From: Chromera velia
Lineage: Eukaryota; Sar; Chromeraceae
Direction: 5' to 3'
NCBI GenBank assembly: GCA_018398765.1
Contig: JAHBMJ010005458.1
Coordinates: 1 to 64,000, forward strand
DNA: 64,000 nucleotides
In this document: one piece after another, positions 46,269 to 58,642 of the stretch
How the letters are laid out: each line of letters starts with the position of its first letter
Numbering within the stretch: position 1 is the first letter of the stretch
Translations under genes and position numbers: made by a program
The notes under the pieces: model-generated
Told to the model about the DNA's origin: nothing
Databases searched by the model: none
Seen by the model: only the letters and a program-made list of their open reading frames with translations

Positions 46269-46901
46269 TCTCTCAGTCTCAAATCCCCCTTGTACGTGGA
46301 CACCACTGTCGCACGGGAAGCTTGTGAACAGAAGGCACTGCGAAGAGAGTCAGGTCTCTCTGATCTTTCAATATCAAGACACCAAGTGGACCCTCTGGTA
46401 TATTCCTGAGACGGAGACAGCTTTTCAAAATCAAAATCCACACATGGAAATCGCGTGCTGCCTTGCAGCCTCTTCTTAGAGCCCGGTGGACAAAGCTGGC
46501 AATTGAGGGCTACGGAGACTGTCGCGTCAATGCATGGAGTCAGACACCTCTGAAGGCGTGCATGACTCATCTGCCATCCTCAGGAGTCTGACAGTTTAAC
46601 GTACGTCACACTGACGTCGTCCATCAGTCGGACCCGCGACAGTCCGGCCGGTCCCGCGGGACCGGCCAACCGGAGACGGCGAAGAATGTTCCGCTGTACG
46701 TCAGAGTCAGAATGAGTCAGAATCGGCTTCGTCGAGGTCGAAGGGCTTCGAGCTGTGCAGGAAAGGCGTACGTTGGAAGAGAGAAATTGAGAAGGTAACT
46801 TCTTCCAAATCTGAGGCCAGGTCAAAAATCTTCCGCGTGTTCAAACAGGAAAGAAGGAGCATTGTACTGCTTGAACAAAGCTTACCTTCATTCTCATTAT
46901 C
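46269..46901. promoter_or_regulatory. Bidirectional promoter region, transporter and ETFA
   Basis: 633 bases between two divergent start codons. A perfect 22-base palindrome at 46646-46667 (GGCCGGTCCCG CGGGACCGGCC) is the main feature. The frame at 46580-46825 (minus) runs through it and is not protein-like. Confidence 0.5.
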
Positions 46902-47724
46902 ATGCTGAGGGGTCTCTCGTCTGCGCGCTCTCTCTTTCGGCGCTCCTTCTCTACCTTGGTGATCGCAGAGCCGTCATCTTCGGGGACCGTGCCTCCTTCC
47001 ACCCTTTCGGCTTTGCGGGCTGCGGCTGAATTGAAAAAGGAGGTGAGGACAAAGAATCTGCTATTATTTTATGATTTAATCTCAAAAACAAGTTGTCGTC
47101 TCCTCTTTTTCTTGTCCGGTTCCTTCTGTCCTCTCTTTCCAAACTGTCCGTTTCGGTATGTGATACCCTTTTTCTTTTGACTGTGTGTTGATTGATCTGG
47201 CGAAGACCTGCACAGCTTCATGGCGAAGCAGCCAAACGCACGAAGCAAGTTAAGCCGTCTCCGCTACCTTACAAGTCCTCGTTTACTTCTCTCTATATAA
47301 TGTCAGACCTTCCCCTCCACCCCTTCTCTCACACTACCAGAAGAACCTCTTAGTACCAATGCCGACCTAAAGTGTTGCATGCACAACTCATCTGTTCACA
47401 TTTGAAAATGTGTGTGCGTGTGTTCTGCCTTTTTCTTCTTGCTTTGTTTTGCAGACGAGCGTGTTCGTAGCAGGGCCTGCTGCTTCGGAAGCTGCTCAAG
47501 CTGTCTCTAAGCTTGGCGGCGTCTCGAAGGTCTTCTTCCTCTCCACGCCCCATGCACTCAGCGACACGGTCACACAGACCCTCCTGCAGCTCCAGAAAGA
47601 CCAAAACTTTTCCCACCTCGTCTCCTCTGTCGGCGCCTTCTCGAGAGATGTGCTGCCCAGATTGGCAGCACTGCTGGACGTCCAGCCCGTCACGGATGTA
47701 ATTGCTGTCAAGGTCGGGCAGGCA

Positions 47725-47762
<38 letters not shown>

Positions 47763-48258
47763 GGGGGAGGGGGGGAGAGAGAGAGAGTATGATGGGATTC
47801 CGCTTCTTTTCTTCCATCGAGCAATCATTTTTTTCTGCACCTGAAGTGTCCTCGACTTTCCTCTTTTTTTGAGTGTTTCCAAAAATGTGTATGCCATTCA
47901 CTCGTACGTTTGTGCGGAAATTTCTCCTCCGTATGCGAAAGATGACGGCTTCCTATATTTCCGTGTTTCCCATCTTCCTTTCTCCCCCCTGTGTGCAGTC
48001 GGAGTCTTCTTTTCTCCGTCCGATCTACGCGGGCAACGCTCTGTCCCTGGTGGAGTCTTCCGACAGCCTCAAAATCCTCACAGTCAGACCCACAGCTTTC
48101 CCCCCACAGGAGGGGGGCACTGAGGGAGGAGAGGCGGTTGTGTCGGAAGTCCAAGCTGGAGGAGATGCGTCGGCTTTGGTCAGTTGGTGCTTTTCTTTTC
48201 TTCCTTAATTTTTCCCCCTCTGCTTTGCTTTCCTGTGTGTTGCTTTGGTTCTCTTTCT

Positions 48259-48290
<32 letters not shown>

Positions 48291-48303
48291 TTTTTTTTTT
48301 TTT

Positions 48304-48335
<32 letters not shown>

Positions 48336-49185
48336 TTTTTCTCATCATATTTGGATTTTCTCTATTCGACTTCATTCTTTCGATCGACAGAGAATTTCTT
48401 CCTCAACACAGCAACGGGCAGCCTGAGTGAAGCCATGCAGAAGTGCTTGTATTCATATTATGTCAGTTTCTTTTGATTTCACATGTCAAGAAATAAATGC
48501 ATGAATGCAAAGAAATATACGCATCAACAAGCAGATACCCATCCATGCGTACGAAACAAAAGTCTTTCTTCTTGCGCATCTGCAGGAGTGGGTGAAAGAT
48601 GACGTGATGAAATCGGACAAACCACAGCTGGGCACCGCCAAAACGGTCGGCCTGTCTGTTTTTCTGCCTGCCTGTCTGCTGGTCTGGCTCCGTGTTTGCC
48701 TCATCACCATCACCATTGTCAGATGGACCTTTTTCTTCTAACGAAATCGTCCTTCCGAATGCTTACTCCCTCGTGACATTTGTATCTCTCTTGCTCTGAT
48801 CTCGTCTTTTCCTTCAGTTTCGCCTCCTCGTGTCTGAGAAATCTTTTTGTCGTCTCGAGTCAAGCCTTCAAGGGAAGTAACTGTTCTTGACTAGCTGTCC
48901 CGAGTTCAATCGAGAAACGAAAGACAATGACCAACGGAATACGCAAGAAGTTGACAGAAGGAAAGAAGGTACATCGGTGTCGTTTGTTTCAACAACATGC
49001 ACACACACACTCACACACACACACACACACGCACTTACTTTTGTTGCACACATCATCTGCACTCACTGCAGGTGGTCTCAGGGGGCAGAGGCATGAAGAA
49101 CTCCGAGGGGTTCCAGGAGGTCCTGGAGCCTCTGTGCTCTAAGCTGGGGGCAGCCAGTCAGTCTCTCTCTCTCTCCCCATGGCTT

Positions 49186-49223
<38 letters not shown>

Positions 49224-49267
49224 GTGGCTGTGGTTTACATATACATATGCATATGTATGTGTATGCA

Positions 49268-49351
<84 letters not shown>

Positions 49352-50906
49352 CACGTGTGACTCTCTCAAAAAAAGTCCTCCCACGGACCTCTTTGCTGTG
49401 GTCTGTGTGTCTGTGTGATCCTTGGACTTGAGGACCCGTGAAGACGTGAATGAACGTGACTCAATAGAAATCAAGATCTCTCACCCTGTCCCGTGAATTG
49501 CGTGCTACGTATTGCGGGTTTGTTGCTAAGTCTTCATGATGCCTCCGGGACCCAGAGTAACCGGTCACTTCGGGCACTCTCTGTGTGTGTGCAGTGGGTG
49601 CGACGAGAGCCGCAGTAGACGCGGGTTTTGTACCCAACGACATGCAGGTGGGAGGGGGGGTTCGGGGGTGTGAAGGGGCGGATTTTTGGTTTCTGTCCCC
49701 CCTTCTCCTTCTAATTTCTCGCATGCATGGGTCCTCCATTCAGCGCTCCAATGGACTCTCCCCGTACCTGCCTGCTTTCCTTTCTTGTCCTTCCAGTTTC
49801 GTAGATGACCGTCCTTTGTGTCCGGTTCCCTTCACTTTTTGTGCTTTCCTGACTGGCGAAGACGTAATCAAAATCTGACCGGATCTGAATCGAAGGAATT
49901 GGGAATAGAAAAGCAGCCTTCTCTCTCTCTTTTGTCTGTGGCTTCTCCCTCCCTTTTTGCCAGGTGGGGCAAACAGGGAAAGTGGTGGCGCCTGACCTCT
50001 ACGTGGCTGTGGGCATTTCCGGGGCCATCCAGCATCTAGCAGGTCCGTCAAATAGGAATTCAGTCTCCCCGAAAGGTTCATTCCTTCTTCTCTCCTTTTT
50101 CTTCTTTCTTCTTTCACTTTTTTTTTGCACACTTGTTCCATGCGTTTCTTTGGAAGTCTCCATTTCTACGTACCCTTCCTGCCGATGGTCTTTTGCGAAG
50201 TCATTCACACTCCAAATCGAGAGCGTCCCCTTTTTCTTCTCTTCTTTTGCGTCCGTGCCTGGTTGCTCCCCCCACATTGATCGATGCAACCACTCTCTTT
50301 CAATATCTTCCTTTCCCCGTGCCGTTGCCTGCATCCCTTCGTTCCCCTTTCTTCGTGCCTGTCTGCGTGCCTACCTGCAAACAGGAATGAAGGACTCGAA
50401 GACGATTGTGGCCATCAACAAAGATCCTGAGGCGCCCATATTTCAGGTCGGTCGGTCAGACAGGGGGAGGCAGACAAAGACGGTGTTGTACTGTATGAAT
50501 GCGCATAAAATCAGGAACATGGTCGGAGGAGCATTCAGTGATTGGTTTCATGTTGATGACTTCTTTTCGTCTGCGCAGCTGCTCTTGTGTTCCCCTGCAT
50601 GACTCAAATATGCGGGTGTCAACTTCCGTGTTTGTCTGTCTTTGTTCCTTTTTTACTTTTTCTTTCCAGCGTTCTCTTCGTTTCCTCCGATTGCGTGTGT
50701 AGTTTCTTGTCAGTGTGTGCGCGCGCGTAGTGTGAGATGTCTAGGTGTGTCGTGGGGGGTCGCGCACTTTCTGTCCGACTGACAGAGCTCTTCTCTTTAC
50801 GTCGGTCTGTCTGTGCGTGCAGGTTGCGGACTACGGCCTGACAGCAGACCTCTTCCAGGCAGTGCCCGAGATGACAGAGAGGGCACCTCAACAGCAGGCA
50901 TCCTAA
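46902..50906 (+). CDS. ETFA: Electron transfer flavoprotein alpha subunit, 9 exons
   Basis: Mitochondrial FAD protein that, with ETFB, passes electrons from acyl-CoA and amino-acid dehydrogenases to ETF-ubiquinone oxidoreductase. Exons: 46902-47042, 47455-47712, 47999-48178, 48586-48645, 49072-49156, 49595-49647, 49964-50042, 50385-50446, 50823-50906. They close in frame as 333 aa, the normal length. Residues 1-20 ([16 protein letters not shown]) are Arg/Ser-rich with no acids, a mitochondrial leader. The C-terminal FAD domain is well conserved: [73 protein letters not shown], then FQAVPEMTE. At the exon 5/6 junction the usual Val is read as Met (AAMGATRA), forced by the phase-1 donor. ETFB is not in the window. 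Head to head with the MFS transporter gene. Confidence 0.93.
48250..48340. repeat. (TTTC)n repeat in ETFA intron 3
   Basis: Two TTTC arrays separated by a T run. Confidence 0.95.
49165..49350. repeat. Compound microsatellite (CT)n-(GT)n-(TA)n-(GT)n in ETFA intron 5
   Basis: Same block order as at 12861-13261. It begins within ten bases of the GTCAGTCAGT donor. Confidence 0.9.
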
Positions 50907-52491
50907 TGGGATGGAACGGCATGAAGTCGAAAACAGAAGAAAGGAATTGAGAAATCATGGTCATGCTGACAGGTACCTGGCAAGGAAGCTGTTCGATCAG
51001 TTCTTGCCGCAGTGGAAGGAAGTGAGGAAGAAAAGGGGGGACAGACGGAAGCCTTCTTGTGTCTCTTCGAACGCGTGTTTTCTCTATGTACTATCAAGAT
51101 CAGAAAGGCAGTCTGTGATCGAGCGCATGCAGCAAAGCGTTGGATAGCCAGTTGGATAACAGTTTGATGCTTGCTTGAGCTGTTTTGTAGTCAGTTCCCT
51201 GAAGACTCTGAAGAGCAAGCGCAGCCAGAACGACAAAAAAATAGTCAGAGTCACGACCCTGCATTTTACTGCATGTATAGATATCTACATGTCTGTAGAT
51301 ATTGACACAGTGTTAGACATTAATTATGAAAAAAGACTGTAATTAATACACCTTTTAAACCTTGAAATCTACCTTTATCTTTTCTCAAATCTTTTTTTCA
51401 AAATGATGTAGAGTGACGTATATAGAAAAGGTCTCACAAATCTAAATTAACTTTACATTATACCTGCCTGTCCTAGTGCCTGTCTAGCTGCCCGTTCATA
51501 TTACGACATTTATATATCGTTATAATATGAGATTATCATGTTAATTGTTTTACATATCGACGATAACATCGTATAGCACAGTGAATGTTTTATCCTAATT
51601 AGTTTCGATTGATAATTGTTGGACTAGTTGTCCAAAGTACTATTCAAGTTCAATTCTTAATATGACTTTGATTTACCTTGATGTTAATTATGTTCAATTA
51701 TGTTGTATGCTATAGGTTGTAGAAATTGCGGTGGAGGAACAGTGATGGAGCTGAGTCGTAAGTGAACGAGGCAGACAAAGGGCCCGCCCGCAAAGTTAGA
51801 ATTCATGTGCGTGCAGATGGATTCGCAGATACGGATAGAACGAAGGTAGCAAACACTTAGATGCATGAGAAAACACGGCAGCAAAACCTTTGAAAATCTA
51901 TTGAAGCCTCACACCATCGAACGGTGTTTCGACCGACAAGCTGACCAGTTTTGCGCAATTCCCGCTGACCATCGAAAACAGACATTGAGGACAAAACAGA
52001 ACAGCTGCGAAAGGCAACTCGGTAAGCAAACAGATGAAAGGAGCAAAAAAAAGCGAGGCTATCGGTCGCTTCCCTCTCTTGTACGCCAACAATCATCGTT
52101 TCGGTTTCTATGCAGATGTTTCCCCCCCCATCTTCTGCTTCCCCTTTCATAAAACAGCGAGAGAGCACAGACGACAGACCAAACGAAGAGGAAAAGAAAG
52201 AAGAAGCGAAAGATCGATGAAAAGACAAAAAGAAAGACAACATCAAAGTCCATGGCCACCCGCTCCCCCCTCACCCCCACCTGAGGCTCTCATTGCCCAT
52301 TCTCTGTTTCTCTAATCCAGGGTCTATCTGTGTCTTTGTCTTGTCTCTCGGGGCATCATCTGTGTGTCGAAAGAGATACCAAACAGAGGGGGGAGCAAAA
52401 GGTCGATTGAAAGAGACAGACAGGGGGACAGGCGGGCAGGTTGAGTGGCTTCAAAACCAGAATGACAGAGGGGATCGTGCAGGAGTCGGGA

Positions 52492-52513
52492 GGGGGGGGN
52501 GGGGGGGGGGGGG
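52492..52513. repeat. Poly-G run with an unresolved base
   Basis: G run with N at 52500, matching the situation at 24351-24371. Confidence 0.9.
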
Positions 52514-52762
52514 TTGAGCAGGTCCGGCCGGAGAAAGAGAAGTGAGTGTGGACAGCAGCGAGACAAATCAGATCGACGCTCATTCAAACGCACACGCACA
52601 CACACAGAGTGAGAGAGAGACAGACAGACACGCCAAGCATGCAGGCAGCTAGATCGTAAAAATTAAGCAGCAGGCAGGCCCTTGAGAGCAGAAAGGAAGG
52701 GGGGGAAACGAACAGTGAGGTGGGAACGGAAGAGAGCCAAACAAGTGGGCAAGGCAAGAACA

Positions 52763-52764
52763 CG

Positions 52765-52798
<34 letters not shown>

Positions 52799-52800
52799 GA

Positions 52801-52832
<32 letters not shown>

Positions 52833-52838
52833 AAAGAA
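52763..52838. repeat. (GAAA)n microsatellite
   Basis: About 75 bases of AAAG units in the ETFA/PP2C spacer. Confidence 0.95.
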
Positions 52839-54100
52839 AAAACATGAAAGGAACAGAGACAGAGGGAACACCCTAAGTGCCTCTATGCAGTCTCTTTCCT
52901 CGTTTATTCCTTCGAATTGCTTTTAGTGAATTCTGTTCGCTTCACCCCCACCCCTCTCCGCCGTCTCCTTTTCTTCTTGTCTCTGCTCTCCTCCCTTCTC
53001 TTCAATTATCTTCTCCTAGCTGTTTCTCCATTTGCGATCGGGCTGTTTGCCCTCTCCAATCCATTCCGTTCACTGCTCCTCCAGAGTGACACACGAGCGT
53101 CTCTTCCGTCACCAGATTTCAGTCCCTTCTCTATGGAACCGTTCTCGCGTAGTCAAGAGAAGGTCCGGACGGCTTGCTTTCCCTCACTCCTCTTGTCTTC
53201 CTTCCTTCCTTCCTTCCTCTCCTTCCTCACTTGCTTCGCGTATCCCCAAGCAAGCGTGGGTCGAGAGGAATTTCTCAATTCCTTGGGGAAGGAAAGGAAC
53301 AAGCAGACGAAGCCTGAAGTGAACAAGAAAACGAGGCAAGAGAGAACGAATAGCCTGCGCAATTCGTTCTCTCCCCTCTTCACTCCGTTTTCGTGTACAG
53401 TCTCTCCTGTGTATCAAACTCCCAAACGAATCTCCCCCTCAAAGTCGACGAACGAACGAACAAATTCATGCGAGGAGAGGATAAAGAGGAGAGCGACCGA
53501 GAGTGGACGCATGCGACTGAAAATCAGATGATCGCAGCGGAACGGGGGGGGGGAAGAGAGTAAGAAAGGGAAGAAGAACGGCAAAAACTGCCCGCCAGCC
53601 AAACAAATAGGAAGGGAGAAAACATCTCCCAGTGCATCTCTCTCATAACTTTGTCGCAGGACATCTATCTCTTCTTGTTCGGATGACTGGCCCCGACCCC
53701 CCTCAGAGACTTACTATTACGCACACACGTACACGGACACTCACACTCACGTACACGTTCATGGAAAGCGAAAGAAAGGGAAAAAGAAAAAGAGAGGAAA
53801 AGACAGAGTAGTGTGTTGTTTCGCATGCCCACAACTTCTTTCACGCTTGAGTCAAACAGCTGGAGGCCCTGTGTGTGTCTTCGGACCTCTCCTCTGTTCT
53901 TGTCTTCAATTGACCCTTCCCACACACAAAAAGTCAGACGAAACAAAGCCACCCCCCATTCACCCCCCCATACCCAATTGACCCATAATTGGGCTCACAT
54001 GATCCCTGGCAGACTGTTTGAAACAAACACACAAACAGCTAGAGAAATAAGCAGTAAATAACCAGACAGAAACGCGCCTGATTTATTTCTTTCTCTTTCT

Positions 54101-57100
54101 CTATGTCTTCGTCTCCCCTGCTTTCCCATCTACCCCCTCCCCTTCTCCGGTCCCCCCCGCGCTTCCTTCTTTCACCTCCGACGGACTCTCCGTCGCAGTT
54201 CCTTCCCCCCCTCCCCCCCCCCCTGCTGGTGCTGGGGCCGGGGATGTACCTGGGGCGGCGGGGCTCCGGGATGGGTTCTCTTCTGCAGGGGAGGCAGGGA
54301 CCTGGGCGTCGCCATCAGCAGCCGTGGCGCCGGGGGTTCCTTGCGGCGGCGCGTCCGAGGAGGACGCAGGAGCGGATTGCCTCCCATCTTGGGCGGCGCC
54401 TCGCGCTCCATGGCGGAAAAATGCAACAATGGCCGTAATGTTGTCGGCGTTTGCCTGTCTGGACTTTTGAAAATCAACCGCGGACCTGCGGAAGGAAGGA
54501 AGGAAGGAAGAAAGGGAGAGAGAGACATGCAGAAATATGATGTCTCCTCTTCGCGCTCCTACCATGCAGCCTCGTTTTGCTTTTCTCCACGTTTGTCAAC
54601 CGAGAAGGGAGTCGAACAATTCAACCAACACCAAGTCCAAGCAGTGCGTAGAGAAAAACACAGTTCACGGAACGAAAAAAAAATAGAAATACAGTGGAAA
54701 GACAGCGGAAGGCCATACCACACACGACGCACCTCACAAGGGCCTCTGCAGGAGAGTCCCCAGTCTCCATGGCCCTCCACGCAATGGACACTGCCGTCAG
54801 AGCGTCATACACGTCCCAGAGACCGTCAGAGGCCAAAATCAAAACCTTGTGGCTGCAGGAAAGAAGGTGGAAGCATTCATTTACTTCGTGTCGTTTGTGT
54901 GGAGGGAGGCATGAAGAACTGCCAAGATGGAAGACGCTGTCCTTCTCCCTTCCACTCCACAGAGAGCGCTTTCAGACACACTGCTCCCTCCATTTTTCCT
55001 TCAGCAGAAATGCGGGAAGGAAGGAAACAGAATGCCTGCCCATGCGCGTATGTTCGTTCACTCAGGAGGGAAATCGATGCATGAAGGGGGTTCCTTCCCC
55101 CTTGTTCCTTCCCATCAGCATTCATTCTTCTTCCTTTCTTCGGTCTCTATCTTTCTGGGACCCTTTCATTCTGCCGACTGCCGGCCATGCAATAATACCG
55201 CAGACTGCTTCGCAGAGATCCGATTGAACAGCAGCTGGTGGAAAGAAAAGCGCGTGCGAGTTGACAAAAGACAACAACAGGGAGCAGAGAAACCTCAGCC
55301 CCCCCACACACGCAAAGACAGAGACGCAGAAAACAAAGGGCCCATACACATACAAGCTGCGTGCGTACTTGTCGCTCGCCTGGACAATTGAAACATCGGG
55401 TTCGCAGGAGAGGCCGAACATCTTCAGGTCCTTCCCTCCGAACGCACGGGAATACTGAAGGAAGAAAAGAAGAAAGGAAGGAAGGAAGAAAAGAAGAAAG
55501 GGATGAGGTGAATGAAAAGATGAGGATGAGAGGAAGAGAAGGAAACAAAAAAAGAGACCCACATAATTCGTTCGTTCTCCCTGAAGGACAACAACACAAG
55601 AGACGCACGCAAAAATAGTTTCGTCTGCCACCGCATGTGCGTAGGTCTGGTGCTGTAGAATGGGAGTGGGAACAAACGGCGCGAGCAGCAAACAATGTTT
55701 CTTCCAATTACAACAAACGAATAGAGAGAAAGGGAGCAGGCAGGCAGGCAGGCAGGCAGAGGCCAATGAGCAGACCCATGCAGATTGAATAAAGACAGGT
55801 TGACTCACAAACAACCAAACAACGAAACCAAAAGGCAGACAAAGACAAGGCAAACCTGTAACTGCATAGGTTGTTCTCCTGCCTGTTTCCGCATTGTGAA
55901 GTCCCCTCCCCTGATGAACGGCTTGTTGTTGTGATTGTGGAGATACTCAACTGAGCCCCCGGACGTCACGATGCGGCGGCGCTCTTCAGGAGCATCCGGT
56001 TTGTGGTCGACTGTCAGGAACTCTCCCGCCTGCGTGCGTGCGTCAATGTCAGGTGCACTTCATGGGATAGGTTCGGAAATCGAAGAAGACTCCAACTCCA
56101 ACACGCGACCACGAATATTTTGTGTCATTGTCGCCATCTCGCCGCAAAAGGGGTACCACCTCTGTGTTGGAAGGAACACCTCGCTCCTCTGACTGAAATG
56201 TATGCCTGCCTGTGTTTCTACGTACGAGAAAAAGACAGAAAAAGTGTGCTTGTGCATGCGAGATGTGTGCGCGGACGCTCATGCAGAGAAAGAGAAAGAA
56301 AGGGAAAGAGAGAGAGAGATTCTTCCAGACCTGACTGACTGACTGACTGACCAAGGTTCCGTGTCTTTCAAATCCGAGAGCAGCTCTGGAGTCGCCCAGG
56401 TGCCCAATCACCAAATAACCAAAAGCACACATTACCTGCAACAAAACCGGGACAAAACCAGTTTAGCTCATGCTGAAAGGAGAAAAACAGAGAAACAGCG
56501 ACGGCCGCTGTTAACCATACAGCACAGAAGAGGACAAGCATGGGATAAGTTGCAAGGCAGACCTTCGATTTCCTCATCGCTTTGGCTTGGATAATGACAA
56601 CAATGTGATGAGACATGCAGACATGAGAGCCAGGGTTTCAAACTCCGGCACCTCGCACTCTCTCGGGCCGATGGGATGCAGGCCGCCAGCAAAGAGACAA
56701 AAAAAAGAAGAGACAAATGGAGTCCCAGAGGGAACAACAAGCATGCACGGGGGATCTTCTCGTGTTCACATGTCGGATGCAGCCTCTCACTCACAGATTC
56801 ACGCAAACAGACAGTCAGAGAGAGAGGGAACCCTCCCCCCCTCGCAGTCTAAGATACTAACTGACAGTGACACTTGTTGAGGACGCATAGTGTTTGGCTT
56901 CCTTCTTGCACATCTCCACCAGTTCCCTGTCGGAATTCAAATACATCTCTCGCATCGCCTGCAGTTAGTTACACACCATTCATTCCTTCATTTATTCATT
57001 CATTCCTTCATTTGTGGTCATTCATGGACACTCTCTGGACCTTTCCCCACAATTCTTCAAAATTTCCGTTTCTCAGGCAAGCTGCCCCACCCCCTTCTTG

Positions 57101-58173
57101 CCACTTCTTGACACCTTGCAATGCAATCTAGAAGGAACAACCGACTGCTCTTCCCCTCCCTCTTCCTCCGTCAGTCCAGCACCGAGTTTCTCCGTGGGTA
57201 TGTCTGCTTCTTTTTGTGACCCATCCCATTCCCTCTTTTTCTCGCACTTCCCCCCATTCCTGCTTTCTTGAATCCCCCATCCTTCAGGAAACTGCTTCCT
57301 ACCTGTGCAAGCGCTTGAACAAGCGCCTCCCCGCTGCCCTCTTGGGGCCTCCCGACCAGCTTCTCGACCTCTACCCACGACCTCCCACCCAGAAGGTGAG
57401 GTACCACCAGATCTTTCACATTCTCCGACGCAAAGTCCCCCACCGTGCCGTCAAAAATCCCAAAAAATGCAGAGTCACTGTCCGCCGGAGAGAGACCATG
57501 AGCGAAGGTACACCTGTCTTCCTGGTGCTTCCGGGAACCTACATCGGTAGCGATGGAAACGGAATAACAGGGGTAGTCTTTTTGGAGAGGCTCATGAAAA
57601 CATTCAGGCAGACGCATCTGCGCAGCGATGTCGCGCGCCTGCATCTTTTTCTTTTCCCTTTCCTTTCTGCAGGGACTCTTCTACTTTTCAAAGAAGCAGA
57701 ATGAGCTGCAGAGGAGAAATCAGATAGACAGAGAAAAGCAGCTGAGCAGCTGGCGTCTGCAAGGACCCTGTGCCAACTGCCGTCTCTCTCTCACAGTCTC
57801 TCCGTGCGCTAGAAGCAAGGGCGGTCTCGACGCCTTTATCACAGAGCAAAGAAATTCTATTAGAACAAGAGTGGAGGATCACAGAACTGTGCCAGCTTGT
57901 GCAAAGGAATAATCTAGGCCGGCAAATTCGATCTCACCGTGGAACTGGGAAAGGGTCCATCTTTTGGAGTGTGGTCACGAGCTGAAAAGGTGAACTGGAA
58001 GACAGGCTGAGAAGAAAAGTCCCGTGCTTCTCAGGGGGACAAGCCCCTTTCAAAGGGGATACCGGCAAGCCCTGCAAGAAGGAGACTGCGACTGATTTTT
58101 CACGCAGTGCTAGGGCCTCGAGATTTTGCACTGGCCATGGCATGTCCAAAAGTCGGCTCTTGGCAGGGGCCAC
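54101..58173 (-). CDS. PP2C-type (PPM) Ser/Thr protein phosphatase, 8 exons
   Basis: Metal-dependent protein phosphatase. Exons (minus): 58173-57938, 57666-57303, 56958-56866, 56435-56352, 56029-55856, 55454-55369, 54852-54733, 54485-54101. They close in frame as 513 aa. Motifs in order: SVSIATDVGSRKHQEDRCTF, FFGIFDGTVGDFASENVK, MREMYLNSDRELVEMCKK, ASSTSVT, GHLGDSRAALGF, LTVDHKPDAPEERRRI, YSRAFGGKDLK, LILASDGLWDVYDAL, NADNITAIVAFF. The metal-binding Asp residues (ED, DG, SDG, DN) are present. The usual DGHGG is DGTVG, so the catalytic-site His is replaced by Thr, a form I associate with an apicomplexan/alveolate PP2C subgroup. The tail (about 400-513) is Ala/Pro/Gly-rich and acidic. The start exon is chosen by phase; the Met at 57644 is an alternative. 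Head to head with the eIF4E gene. Confidence 0.85.
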
Positions 58174-58642
58174 GGCAATAACCGAATCCCGCGGTCAGCG
58201 ACCTGCCCTCCGAGACGACACCCAAAGAAACTGAAAGATCTTTTGTGTCGATCTTTCCACCTCCACCCCCCCCCTCTGCCGTTCTTGCGCTCCTTGAATT
58301 CCTTCTTCGTTTTCTGTGCCTCCAGCCACCAAACTGGAGGCTTCTTAAAGTTTAAAGTGGCGAAAATGTAACCTCAAGCCTTCGTAGCGTCCGTTTTTCT
58401 TGCGCTACAGCTCTACACCATTTCTTTGTACCGTCCACCTTTTTTCGCAACCTTTGTTCGATCTTTCCTTTTTGGAAAGATCTGGTGCGATCATTTGAAG
58501 AGATCTTTTCCGCTTAAGTGCTTCTTTTGATCCCACACTTTCTTCTTGCGAGATCAGCCAAGCTTCAGCTTTCAAATACATTTCCTTCACTTGACTTTCT
58601 TACCTGTAACGTGTAACTGTCTCGTTCTGTGATCGAGTGATC
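58174..58642. promoter_or_regulatory. Bidirectional promoter region, PP2C and eIF4E
   Basis: 469 bases between divergent starts. A perfect hairpin at 58460-58482 has arms GATCTTTCC and GGAAAGATC with a T5 loop. The same GATCTTTCC/AAAGATC words recur at about 58234-58258 and near 58500, so a repeated element is likely. A frame at 58405-58590 (minus) has no recognised features. Confidence 0.4.

Larger units (their letters stand above)
50907..54100. other. Intergenic spacer between ETFA and PP2C
   Basis: AT-rich at about 51180-51720, then simple-repeat-rich. Holds a G run with N (52492-52513), a (GAAA)n array (52763-52838) and CT-rich and GA-rich tracts. A 204-codon frame at 52917-53531 is low in complexity and not convincing. 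The ETFA and PP2C genes converge here, so both 3' untranslated regions lie within it. Confidence 0.45.

Noticed and set aside
52917-53531. 204-codon frame in the ETFA/PP2C spacer
   Set aside because: Leu/Ser/Phe-rich from CT tracts, no recognisable domain, no partner exons with matching phase.
58405-58590. Minus-strand frame in the PP2C/eIF4E promoter as a PP2C first exon
   Set aside because: It ends in a stop with no matching donor, whereas the 58173-57938 exon joins the next exon in the required phase.
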